From the NCBI GenBank assembly GCA_964653045.1, contig CAZZBW010000014.1, positions 1 through 28,571 on the forward strand: a stretch of DNA of 28,571 bases, read 5' to 3'. Of this stretch, positions 6,880 to 14,480 are shown in pieces. A model generated the notes under the pieces. It was not told the DNA's origin. It did not search any database and saw only the letters and a program-made list of their open reading frames with translations. How positions within the stretch are numbered: the stretch's first letter is position 1; each line of letters begins with the position of its first letter. A program made the translations under genes and the position numbers. Origin of the DNA: DAOOPX01 sp964653045. GTDB taxonomy: Bacteria > Patescibacteriota > Microgenomatia > UBA1400 > PJMF01.

Positions 6880-7540
6880 TTCTCCTGTCGATCAGCTTCA
6901 TCATCATGCTTTGTTTTGGCCGGTAGTAGCAGTGGCGTTTCTGCTTTGGCTGGGTTATCGGTCACTTTATCATTTTCCTGTCTGGTTTGATGAAACAATT
7001 GGTAAGGCAGTTTTTTTTGGCTTGCCGGTTTGGTTTTACTTAGTGGTTTCGCGACGTCGTTCTTTGCTTTTACCTATAGATCTGCGTCGTTTTGAAGTGG
7101 GACTTTTTTTGGGATTGGCTATCGGTGGAATTTATGGTTTCAGTACGGCGATTGCGAGTTTAGTTGCTAAGGGCGGCCTGGTCCAGGCCGCCCCAATTTT
7201 TGCCTCTAGTTTTTTTTGGTATGAGTTTGGATTAGCACTGATGACTGGATTTTGGGAAAGTTTGTTTTTCTTTGTATTTTTGGCAGGAGTGATTAGCCAA
7301 AAATACGCCAAGTCGAGCTGGTATTTACAGATTGGTCTCTCGGTGGGATTGTTTTTGTTGTTTCACTTACCCAGTGTAATCATGAGAGAACAGTTGAGCA
7401 CCGGCATTGCTCAAGGCTTATTGCTGACGCTATTTGCGCTTGGCCAAACCTTGCTTTTTTATCGCTGGCGCAACCTTTATGCTTTGACGCTGTCTCACGC
7501 AATTTGGGGAGTAGTGCTATTACTTCACACTGGCTTTTGA
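6845..7540 (+). CDS. CPBP-like (CAAX protease/bacteriocin-processing) membrane protein with degenerate first motif
   Basis: 231 residues with about six hydrophobic helices. CPBP intramembrane proteases carry EExxxR, FxxxH and HxxxN/H motifs. Here the first reads ESLFFF (second Glu and Arg missing), the second is FHLPSVI, and the third is LSHAIWG. The arrangement and spacing fit the family but the altered first motif makes peptidase activity doubtful. The ATG at 6845 lies inside the end of the kinase gene (35-base overlap), consistent with translational coupling; no other early Met exists before the first helix. An inverted repeat followed by a T-run (7171-7193) lies mid-gene and looks like an intrinsic terminator. 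Membrane location is secure; function is not. Confidence 0.6.
   Translation: MRLKSPNSSKLDSPVDQLHHHALFWPVVAVAFLLWLGYRSLYHFPVWFDETIGKAVFFGLPVWFYLVVSRRRSLLLPIDLRRFEVGLFLGLAIGGIYGFSTAIASLVAKGGLVQAAPIFASSFFWYEFGLALMTGFWESLFFFVFLAGVISQKYAKSSWYLQIGLSVGLFLLFHLPSVIMREQLSTGIAQGLLLTLFALGQTLLFYRWRNLYALTLSHAIWGVVLLLHTGF
7171..7193. repeat. GC-rich inverted repeat followed by T-run inside the CPBP-like gene
   Basis: GGGCGGCCTG (7171-7180), loop GTC, complementary arm 7184-7193, then CAATTTTT. This has the form of an intrinsic terminator on the plus strand, but in the middle of a long intact reading frame. Codons pair in register (GGC GGC CTG, GTC, CAG GCC GCC). Confidence 0.88.
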
Positions 7541-7626
7541 TCGATTTGATCACTTTAGATATTTTTTGTGAGCGTTGACAGAACAGGCTGATTTATGTCA
7601 TTCTATCGATCCGCTTAACTACTTGC

Positions 7627-7642
7627 CCACAAGATGTTGTGT
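7627..7642 (+). promoter_or_regulatory. NrdR box 1
   Basis: CCACAAGATGTTGTGT matches the NrdR operator consensus acaCwAtATaTwGtgt at most positions and is a good inverted repeat (CACAA/TTGTG). It lies where the -35 region of the nrdR promoter would be and starts exactly 32 bases before box 2, the three-helical-turn spacing known for paired NrdR boxes. Confidence 0.82.
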
Positions 7643-7651
7643 TTTGTCCAT

Positions 7652-7660
7652 TGTTAAAAT
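7652..7660 (+). promoter_or_regulatory. Extended -10 promoter of nrdR-nrdJ
   Basis: TGTTAAAAT is a TGn-TAwAAT extended -10 element (5 of 6 matches to TATAAT). It lies between the two NrdR boxes, with box 2 covering its end and the predicted start point near 7667, ideal for repression. No good -35 hexamer is seen. Confidence 0.6.
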
Positions 7661-7674
7661 ACAACTGTTAGTGT
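7659..7674 (+). promoter_or_regulatory. NrdR box 2
   Basis: ATACAACTGTTAGTGT keeps the outer half-sites of the NrdR consensus (ACAA and TTAGTGT) with a diverged centre. The 32-base offset from box 1 is what makes the call convincing. Confidence 0.75.
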
Positions 7675-7701
7675 AGTCGAATAATTTGTAAACAAAAAAA
7701 T

Positions 7702-8160
7702 ATGCGTTGTCCATACTGCCACTACAAAGACACCAGTGTGATTGATTCGCGTTTGACCGAAGATGGTGAGTCCATTCGCCGACGGAGAAGTTGCATTAAG
7801 TGCGACAAGCGCTTTACAACTTACGAACGGGTGGAGGGAATTGAGCTGAAAGTATTGAAGAAAGATGGAGTTCGCGAAGATTTCTCCCGGGATAAACTCA
7901 AGCGCGGCATCGTCAAGGCGACCTGGAAACGACCAGTTTCAATGGCTCAAATTGATGCCATGATTGATGAAGTTGAGGCTCGGTTGCGCCAAAAAAACAC
8001 CAGCGAAGTCAAGTCTTGGGAGATTGGTAACTTGGTGCTTAACCGACTGAAAAAACTGGATGCGTTGGGTTACTTGCTGTTTGCCAGTGTTTATCGAGAC
8101 TTTGATAGTTTATTAGAGTTTGAGTCAGAAATTACCAAACTCAAAACCGATACTCAATAG
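7702..8160 (+). CDS. nrdR: Transcriptional repressor NrdR
   Basis: 152 residues, the family's usual length. The N-terminal zinc ribbon has MRCPYC (C3, C6) and CIKCDKRF, followed by the signature RRRRSCIKC and FTTYERVE. The ATP-cone domain (about 46-136) starts VLKKDGVREDFSRDKLKRGI and ends LLFASVYRDF. NrdR senses ATP/dATP through its cone and represses ribonucleotide reductase genes by binding paired boxes. Two such boxes lie 28-75 bases upstream of its own start, so the operon is probably autoregulated. No Shine-Dalgarno precedes the ATG. It is followed 16 bases later by nrdJ, its evident target. The identification is secure. Confidence 0.97.
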   Translation: MRCPYCHYKDTSVIDSRLTEDGESIRRRRSCIKCDKRFTTYERVEGIELKVLKKDGVREDFSRDKLKRGIVKATWKRPVSMAQIDAMIDEVEARLRQKNTSEVKSWEIGNLVLNRLKKLDALGYLLFASVYRDFDSLLEFESEITKLKTDTQ

Positions 8161-8176
8161 AAAGGATTGTAGATTT

Positions 8177-10366
8177 ATGTTACTTACATCACCCAAAAAG
8201 AAAATGCGTTTTATTGAACGGAAACTCGATAGCGGTATGGGAGTGGCCGTAGCCAGGCGCACCTATTTGCGGAGAATTACTGATAAAACTACGGGTAAAG
8301 AACACTGGGAGAGTTGGTCAGAGGTGGCAGATCGAGTGGCTACAGGCAATGTTAGTTTGATCCCCAAAGGCCAAAAAAAACACCGCGAAGAAGAATGGGC
8401 GGTGCTGCGTAAGCATATTGCCAATGGTTCAATTCTGATGTCTGGCCGCCACTTGCAACACGGTGATGAAACCCAGTTTAAGCGCAACATGGAGGTGTTC
8501 ACCAACTGCTCCACTGCGAGTTCATCTTATATTTTATTTTATCTACTGATGAATGGTTCTGGGGTAGGTCGAGCTTATGATGACGATATGTGTTTGGTTG
8601 ATTGGGACAATATGCCCAGTGTCCGTTGCGTGATTAGTGATTCTCATCCAGATTTCGAGTGGGGTCGCGATGAAAGTGTGCGCGATGCGGTGCATAAATA
8701 TGGCAAAGAGAATGGAGTGCAGTGGTTTGAGGTCCCAGATAGCCGCGAAGGTTGGGCACAGGCAATTGAGATGGTGGAAGTGATGGCCTATGAACGGAAG
8801 TGGAAGAACGAGATGCTGGTATTGGACTTTAGTAAAGTTAGAGAAAAGGGTAGGCCGATTCGCGGTATGCAGAATCGGCCGTCTTCTGGACCAAAACCGC
8901 TGATGAACGCCATCATGAGATTATCCACAATCAAAGGTGCGCATCTGAGCCCTTGGAAACAAGCTATCTTTGTTGATCATTACCTGGCTGAGTGCGTGCT
9001 GGTGGGTGGCGCGCGCCGCAGCGCGCGCATCGCTACCAAAGTTTGGACTGATCCTGAGATTCTGGATTTTATTCAGATCAAAAGAGGTGGTTTCCTTTGG
9101 AGTGCCAACAACTCAGTTGCGGTAGACGATAAGTTCTGGAAGCAACGTAGCCAGCACGCCCACAAAGTTCTGCACGCTATTCTTGACGCCAGTTACTACG
9201 ATGGTACTGGCGAACCAGGGTTTATTAATCAACACTTACTTGTCCAAAATGACGATGGATACGAAGGTTACCAAGATGGCAAGTATGCCGAGGGTTTAAA
9301 GTATAAGCCTCTAGCTCGTACCGAAAAATTGCTCGCTCACTTGGCTCGAAACGCCGAGGCCAAAATTTATCAGCAGATTCCCAATCCTTGTGGTGAGATT
9401 AGTCTCAATATGCTCGGTGGATACTGTGTGATTGGTGATGTGGTCCCTTATTATTGCCCTGATTTGGATGCCGCTGAAGAGGCGTTCCGCGCCGTCACCC
9501 GAGCTTTGATCCGCGTCAACACTATGGATTGTTTGTATAACCGTGAAGTCAAACGGACCAACCGAATTGGAGTAGGCATGACTGGAATTCACGAGTATGG
9601 CTGGAACATGTTTGGTTACAATTTTTATGACTTGATTAACGAAGAAAAATCTCAGGATTTTTGGTTGAGCTTGGCCCGGTTCAAACGGGCTGTCCTTGAC
9701 GAAGCTACCAATTATTCGCAGAAACTGGGTGTGGTTGTGCCCCACACCAACACCACCATCAAGCCCTCAGGCACGATTAGCAAACTGTTTGCATTAACTG
9801 AAGGTGCTCATCTGCCCAGCATGCGCGAGTACATTCGCTGGGTGCAGTACCGGAGCGATGATCCCCAGGTGAAAAAATACCAGGATAAGGGTTATCCAGT
9901 CAAAGAGCTACGCTCGTACGAAGGCTCAACTGCGGTTGGATTCCCGACCCAACCGCTCATCTGTCGCATCGGTATGAACGGCGAGCTGGTCACCGCCGCC
10001 GAAGCCACTCCAGAAGAGCAGTACAAATGGCTGATGCTTTTGGAGAAGTACTGGATTGTTGGCGTCGACGAGCAGGGCAACCCACTCGAGGATACAGGTA
10101 ACCAAGTCAGTTATACTCTCAAGTACGATCCAGAAAAAGTTAGCTTTGAGCAGTTCACTGAGATGGTGCAGAAATACCAATCCAAGGTCAAGTGTTGTAG
10201 CGTCATGCCGCAGCAGGACGCTACCGCCTACGAGTACCAGCCCGAGCAGCCAGTGACGATTAGTGAGTTCATGCGGGTGATCGATGAGATTGAAAAAGAC
10301 GAAGACCTATTTGAAGACATTGATTACGAACACCTCAAATGCGAATCTGGCGCGTGCCCGATCTAG
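8177..10366 (+). CDS. nrdJ: Adenosylcobalamin-dependent ribonucleoside-triphosphate reductase, monomeric class II
   Basis: 729 residues; ATG 8177 is preferred over the in-frame ATG at 8120, which lies within nrdR, because AAAGGA (8161-8166) precedes it. It makes deoxyribonucleotides using B12 to generate the thiyl radical, independent of oxygen. Its layout and length match the Lactobacillus leichmannii monomeric RTPR (739 aa). The finger-loop motif NPCGEISL has radical Cys C405 and Glu E407. The redox Cys pair is C111 (FTNCS) and C417 (GGYCVIG). C-terminal CESGACPI (C722, C727) matches the RTPR tail CEGGACPI that re-reduces the active site. GGARRSARIA and KPSGTISKLFALTEG are further class II hallmarks. 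It forms an operon with nrdR. With no B12 synthesis gene in view, cobalamin is probably scavenged (inference). Several short inverted repeats lie within it. Confidence 0.95.
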   Translation: MLLTSPKKKMRFIERKLDSGMGVAVARRTYLRRITDKTTGKEHWESWSEVADRVATGNVSLIPKGQKKHREEEWAVLRKHIANGSILMSGRHLQHGDETQFKRNMEVFTNCSTASSSYILFYLLMNGSGVGRAYDDDMCLVDWDNMPSVRCVISDSHPDFEWGRDESVRDAVHKYGKENGVQWFEVPDSREGWAQAIEMVEVMAYERKWKNEMLVLDFSKVREKGRPIRGMQNRPSSGPKPLMNAIMRLSTIKGAHLSPWKQAIFVDHYLAECVLVGGARRSARIATKVWTDPEILDFIQIKRGGFLWSANNSVAVDDKFWKQRSQHAHKVLHAILDASYYDGTGEPGFINQHLLVQNDDGYEGYQDGKYAEGLKYKPLARTEKLLAHLARNAEAKIYQQIPNPCGEISLNMLGGYCVIGDVVPYYCPDLDAAEEAFRAVTRALIRVNTMDCLYNREVKRTNRIGVGMTGIHEYGWNMFGYNFYDLINEEKSQDFWLSLARFKRAVLDEATNYSQKLGVVVPHTNTTIKPSGTISKLFALTEGAHLPSMREYIRWVQYRSDDPQVKKYQDKGYPVKELRSYEGSTAVGFPTQPLICRIGMNGELVTAAEATPEEQYKWLMLLEKYWIVGVDEQGNPLEDTGNQVSYTLKYDPEKVSFEQFTEMVQKYQSKVKCCSVMPQQDATAYEYQPEQPVTISEFMRVIDEIEKDEDLFEDIDYEHLKCESGACPI
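8853..8880. repeat. 9-bp inverted repeat in nrdJ
   Basis: Arms GGCCGATTC (8853-8861) and 8872-8880, 10-base loop, in codon register. Shorter than the main set and only mildly unexpected alone. Confidence 0.6.
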
Positions 10367-10380
10367 TATCGGCTCGCGCC
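10349..10380. repeat. Hairpin over the nrdJ stop codon
   Basis: GGCGCG (10349-10354) pairs with 10375-10380, and CCGAT (10358-10362) pairs with 10368-10372, with a small internal loop. The TAG stop (10364-10366) is in the apical loop. The nearest T-run is about 20 bases downstream, so a terminator role is possible but weak. Confidence 0.45.
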
Positions 10381-10413
10381 CGATCTGAATATAGCATCGA
10401 TTTTTCTCGATTG

Positions 10414-10422
10414 TGATAAAAT
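10414..10422 (+). promoter_or_regulatory. Possible extended -10 promoter of the giant-gene cluster
   Basis: TGATAAAAT is a TGn plus TAAAAT element, the same form as the nrdR promoter. It lies 86 bases upstream of the 1298-residue gene and after the nrdJ stop hairpin. No clear -35 hexamer. Confidence 0.45.
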
Positions 10423-10482
10423 ATGCTCTGTCGTGTGTTTATTTTGAACGTGTTGGTTTGCCCGCAAAATAGAGGTAAGCTA

Positions 10483-10515
10483 ATGGCAAAAACAATAAAG
10501 GAAACATATGAGTGA
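10483..10515 (+). CDS. Possible 10-codon leader ORF overlapping the next start
   Basis: ATG 10483 to TGA 10513-10515 would encode MAKTIKETYE. GAGGT (10472-10476) lies 6 bases upstream, a better Shine-Dalgarno than most genes here have. It overlaps the start of the 1298-residue gene by 8 bases in another frame. Translational coupling is possible, but a chance ORF this short is likely too. Confidence 0.3.
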   Translation: MAKTIKETYE

Positions 10516-13500
10516 TGCTGAAAGAATGCTCAATAATGATGAAACTCCCATCGCTACCGGCACGCCAGAATCACCTATTTCACCCGATTCTCCTCAAGCT
10601 ACTAATACTCCCCCGATTCCCAATGGCGCTTTTAACGATGCTGATCGAGGTCGTTCCGCCGAAATTCAAAGAAAAGTTGACGAACTTGTTGCTAACGACA
10701 ACCCCTTTCAATTTGTGAGAGCAATAAAAGATCTTGATGATAAATCATTAAGTGGTTTGGCTCAAAGACTAATTGAACTAGGTCATTACAGTCAGTTGAG
10801 CTTAGTTGCTATTGTTACTTCAAATGAAGGCGTAAAAGATGATGCAATTGATGTTCTAGAAAAAAATAATCAATTACCTGAGTTGGATAGAATAGTAAGA
10901 GTTAGCCCATATGATTCAACACGCAGTGCCGTGCAAAGAGCAATAGACAGATTAAAAGCAAGTGATGAGCGATCTGATGTAGCCGCTACTGCGGCCGCCG
11001 TCGAGCCAGCTTCACCCATGGAGGCTGCAGCTGCAGCCGCTGCCGCCGCCGCGGCTGAACCAGCTCCCGTGTCTCTCGAAGCTAGTTTACCCGAAAAAGA
11101 ATTTGTCGATGCTGACTCTAATCAGCCCGCTGAGGCAGAGCCAATCTTAGATGAGGATGCACTCCTACGAGAATTTGCAGCAAGTTGTGGTTGTCCAAAA
11201 GCCGATATTGACGATTTGCGTTGCATTCGTCCGCTCCTTCAGGAGCGTGACACTGAAAACGAAACACATTTACGTTTGCCGGAAACGACAGCAAAAATTG
11301 TATTTAATAAAGAGGGTGGCCGATTGGTAAGTATCACCTTTTATAAAGATGAATTGCCCAAAGGACTTCGTCTTCCGAAAAATCTGCTAGTTTTCGAAGT
11401 TCCAAACATTTCGCGTTGGCCAGTAGACTTGGTTTTGCCAGATACTCTTTTTACTCTAAAAATTAGCAGATTGAAGCATTGGCCAGAAGGTCTCAAGGCA
11501 CCCGATCAGTTTGCGGCACTGGTTATTAATGATCGCTCATATAATCTAAAATACGATGCTCTTACTGACATTCCAGGATTTCTTAACCCCCCAAATGAAA
11601 AATTTTGGTTATCTGAGGCCAAGCCAGCTGCTCCAATGCCAACTACTCCAGCGGTAGCTGAATCTAAAGCTGAATCAGGAGCACCTGTTCAATCTGAAAC
11701 GGAGGTGGATGCTGCGAGAGGTGTTAATGAACAAGTAGGTTTGCCAGATTCAACGTTGAGTGAAGAAGCCATAGGACTTCGGAATCGGATTAGAAAAGTT
11801 TTGGCACAATTGGCATCGCCACGTTTTAAAGGTATTTTATCTGATGCCAGGTCAAATTTGTCAGCTGCCAAATCAAAGGCTATACTTGGCGGGGATTTGC
11901 CTGATTTCTCTGCCGCTCCAAAACTGGTTGGGGAAACTCAGCCAGAGCATGAGTTGGCCCCGGAGGTGCCAGCACTGCCAGAGCGTGCACCATATCCTTT
12001 CTATGACCAGCTTGTCAATATAGTTGATATTGGTCGGCTAGGCATTGGTGATGTGATTCATGTTGGGTCTGTTGATGACCATGATCGACTAGTTACAACC
12101 TTATTCAAGGTGACCGCAGTCGAGATGACTGAAGACGGAGCAACTGCGTCAGCAATTACTGTTGAGCGTGTTGATGAATCCGGAATTAAGGGTGCTCTAA
12201 TAAAAACCAGAAAGAGAATAACGGGAAAATCTGAACAGATTGAGTGGCGAGCTTGGGGTGACAAACTCGAGGTAGGGGAGGCAATTAGAGGTATTAGCGG
12301 TACAGTTGATCGGATGATGGTTGCAAGGGAAAATAAAAGGCAGGACTTCGAGCAATTAACTGATGCCAGCCAAATCGAGTACAATAGGCTCTTACAAGAA
12401 ATTAATACTCGGCACTTACGTCCAGGTGACTTTATTCATGTACTGACAGAGAGTGATAGCAGATATGTATTTAAAGTGACTGAATTGTCACAAAGAGGAG
12501 TATCTGCTCAGTATTATCGTGGACCAGAAACTTTAAAAAGTGCGTCCGGTACACTGTGGGGGACTATTTCTGATAGAGAGACACCCGATAAAATTAAGGT
12601 CGATCGAAAGATCTTAATTGGTTCTGCCAGCACATCTCCTGTCAAAAAAATGCTTGTCAGCCGAGAGAGCGATCCATTCAAATTCAACAAATTGTTTGTT
12701 GATGAAGTTCCAGAACTAGTTGAGAAGGTTGAGCCAGTAGGTGATATCCCGGTTAAAGTTTCAGATGTCTCTCCTCAGTTAAGTCAAGCCGGGGGAGTTG
12801 AGTATGGTGTGCCACTAACTGAACTTAAAGTAAGTCGGTTGAAGGCCGGAGATGTTGTCAAAGTATGGTTTGGCACAAAAGGCAAATCAGGAAGAAGCTC
12901 TGATTACGAATTTCGTATACTTCCACCTCCGAATAACAGTGAAGTACCAAATGACAAAGTGCTTGTATCATGCGACAGAGAAGGTAAAGGGTTATTATTA
13001 CCTGATTTGATAGTCGGTCAGGAATTGGCTGTTGAAATTGATGGAGAACAAAAATGGTTAGAAGGAAAATCGACTGACGACATAAAGGTTACAAAAATAC
13101 AAGTCATAAGTGGAAGTGAAAAAACCCCGATTTTCAGCAAACTCCAGAATGGGCTTAGACGATTAGTCACGCCTCAGGGTCGAGATGAAGCTCGTAGAGC
13201 TTCTGAAGATGAACATTCGGCTGAATTAGCGGAAGCAGAAGCAGCTGCAGTTTCAGTTCCAGCTTTGGAGTCAGACCGAGCAGAACCACTCGCCGGATCA
13301 GTTCTCGAAGCTACGCAGTCAGAAGAGCCGTCAGATACTCCAATCCCATCTGTAGAGGTGAAAGGACTTGAGTACGAGACAATGGAAAAAAGGAAGGACG
13401 TGGTTCGCGCGTTACGCACTCTCCAAGTGGGAGATAAAATTACTTGGGACAGAGAAAAAGATAAGGAAGTGATTGTCAAACAAATAAGAGACGAGGAGGA

Positions 13501-14404
13501 CGGTGATCCGCTTATTGTATTTGAGGAAGACAGTCAGGGAGATAGTCGGCCCCCGTTGGCAAAATCGTACTTACTCGATTTTGCCGAGCGAGGAATAATT
13601 ATCGGAGTTGCCATGGCTAGCGACCGAGATCTTTCTCAAGAATCGGGTATTGTTCCAATCAGCTGGCCAGAAGATAGAGTGTCTAATCGGCCGTTAGCTT
13701 CAGACAGAGTTGAGTCAGGTGAGGTACCAGCCGTTATTGATGGTTCAGAATCAGTGGTAGAAGCTTCTGAATTGCCTGCAGCTGTTGAAGCGGGTGTAAC
13801 AGAAGGCCAGAGTTTGGATTTACCAGTCAACCTTGAAGCGGTTGAGCGTAGTCTGAAATCAACTTACGATGAGGCAAGACAATTGGTGGTCCAATTAGTT
13901 GAAAAAACCAAAACTAAAGCAAGCATTGAAGCAGATGAATTAGTAAGGTTAGAGGGATACTTTGTTTCTCTACAGTCTGATCTGGCGGTTTATGCTGCTG
14001 CGTCAGCAGAAGATAGGAATGTCTCTGTCCAAATTGATGCAGTAATTAAGTTATTGGCACCGATGCTATACCTAATAGTTGCAAATCAACCGAACAGGAG
14101 TGAGTGGTTGAGGCAGTTAGGCAGAGTTGAAAGCCCTGTGTCCAGTACGCTTGATTCCATAATTGCAGCGCGAGGCGAATTGGGCAAGATGTTGCTGCAA
14201 TTGAGAAAAAAGGATCAACTTGAAGTTGATCAGCATACCGAGTTTAGGACTACCCTTTCTTCTTATATTGACCTTGTTACTACATATGGATTAGAGAAAT
14301 TGAGAGAGGATGATATAGGAAAAGACGTGAGAGTTACGGTCATTAACTTGATCACCGCTTATATATTAGAGCTGACAAGTCGTGGAATTAAATTGGTAAA
14401 CTAG
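10508..14404 (+). CDS. Giant modular soluble protein with four repeated beta modules (unknown function)
   Basis: 1298 residues, no signal peptide or membrane segment; family not recognised. AAAGGA lies 5 bases before the ATG. A disordered Pro/Thr/Ser N-terminus (1-45) is followed by a short helical repeat-like segment (about 50-155) and a poly-Ala tract (about 171-185). A Leu/Pro segment (about 255-345) then repeats LPKGLRLPKNL, WPVDLVLPDTL, WPEGLKAPDQF, resembling leucine-rich repeats. Four beta-rich modules start L-x-x-G-D-x-I/V: LGIGDVIHV (about 508), LRPGDFIHV (636), LKAGDVVKV (777) and LQVGDKITW (971), separated by acidic or Pro-rich linkers. A helical C-terminal domain (about 1105-1298) closes it. 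It is first of five same-strand genes with gaps of 76 bases or less. The mix of binding repeats and no enzyme motif suggests a scaffold or adaptor for the AAA/VWA proteins downstream. Confidence 0.75.
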   Translation: MSDAERMLNNDETPIATGTPESPISPDSPQATNTPPIPNGAFNDADRGRSAEIQRKVDELVANDNPFQFVRAIKDLDDKSLSGLAQRLIELGHYSQLSLVAIVTSNEGVKDDAIDVLEKNNQLPELDRIVRVSPYDSTRSAVQRAIDRLKASDERSDVAATAAAVEPASPMEAAAAAAAAAAAEPAPVSLEASLPEKEFVDADSNQPAEAEPILDEDALLREFAASCGCPKADIDDLRCIRPLLQERDTENETHLRLPETTAKIVFNKEGGRLVSITFYKDELPKGLRLPKNLLVFEVPNISRWPVDLVLPDTLFTLKISRLKHWPEGLKAPDQFAALVINDRSYNLKYDALTDIPGFLNPPNEKFWLSEAKPAAPMPTTPAVAESKAESGAPVQSETEVDAARGVNEQVGLPDSTLSEEAIGLRNRIRKVLAQLASPRFKGILSDARSNLSAAKSKAILGGDLPDFSAAPKLVGETQPEHELAPEVPALPERAPYPFYDQLVNIVDIGRLGIGDVIHVGSVDDHDRLVTTLFKVTAVEMTEDGATASAITVERVDESGIKGALIKTRKRITGKSEQIEWRAWGDKLEVGEAIRGISGTVDRMMVARENKRQDFEQLTDASQIEYNRLLQEINTRHLRPGDFIHVLTESDSRYVFKVTELSQRGVSAQYYRGPETLKSASGTLWGTISDRETPDKIKVDRKILIGSASTSPVKKMLVSRESDPFKFNKLFVDEVPELVEKVEPVGDIPVKVSDVSPQLSQAGGVEYGVPLTELKVSRLKAGDVVKVWFGTKGKSGRSSDYEFRILPPPNNSEVPNDKVLVSCDREGKGLLLPDLIVGQELAVEIDGEQKWLEGKSTDDIKVTKIQVISGSEKTPIFSKLQNGLRRLVTPQGRDEARRASEDEHSAELAEAEAAAVSVPALESDRAEPLAGSVLEATQSEEPSDTPIPSVEVKGLEYETMEKRKDVVRALRTLQVGDKITWDREKDKEVIVKQIRDEEDGDPLIVFEEDSQGDSRPPLAKSYLLDFAERGIIIGVAMASDRDLSQESGIVPISWPEDRVSNRPLASDRVESGEVPAVIDGSESVVEASELPAAVEAGVTEGQSLDLPVNLEAVERSLKSTYDEARQLVVQLVEKTKTKASIEADELVRLEGYFVSLQSDLAVYAAASAEDRNVSVQIDAVIKLLAPMLYLIVANQPNRSEWLRQLGRVESPVSSTLDSIIAARGELGKMLLQLRKKDQLEVDQHTEFRTTLSSYIDLVTTYGLEKLREDDIGKDVRVTVINLITAYILELTSRGIKLVN
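13558..13585. repeat. 10-bp perfect inverted repeat, 8-base loop
   Basis: Arms GGCAAAATCG (13558-13567) and 13576-13585, in the fourth beta module of the 1298-residue protein. Not in codon register. Confidence 0.8.
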
Positions 14405-14463
14405 CACTTTGAAAGTACTTGCGGTTTGAGTCGCTTGAGTTGTTGTTATCTCTGCTGTGTCTA

Positions 14464-14472
14464 TGTTATTGT
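14464..14472 (+). promoter_or_regulatory. Possible extended -10 element giving a leaderless mRNA
   Basis: TGTTATTGT ends 8 bases before the ATG at 14481. If used, transcription would start at or next to the start codon. This gene has no Shine-Dalgarno, which fits. The hexamer matches TATAAT at only 4 of 6. Confidence 0.25.
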
Positions 14473-14480
14473 AGTGATCG

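Noticed and set aside
8120..8176. Longer N-terminus of nrdJ from ATG 8120
   Set aside because: It lies entirely within nrdR, has no ribosome site and adds residues not found in the family; ATG 8177 has AAAGGA upstream.
9311..9745. 144-residue minus-strand ORF inside nrdJ
   Set aside because: Antisense shadow of a well-conserved gene; no recognisable domain or ribosome site.
10981..11070. GC-rich Ala tract as an inserted element
   Set aside because: It reads through in frame as simple poly-Ala; codon slippage is a sufficient explanation.
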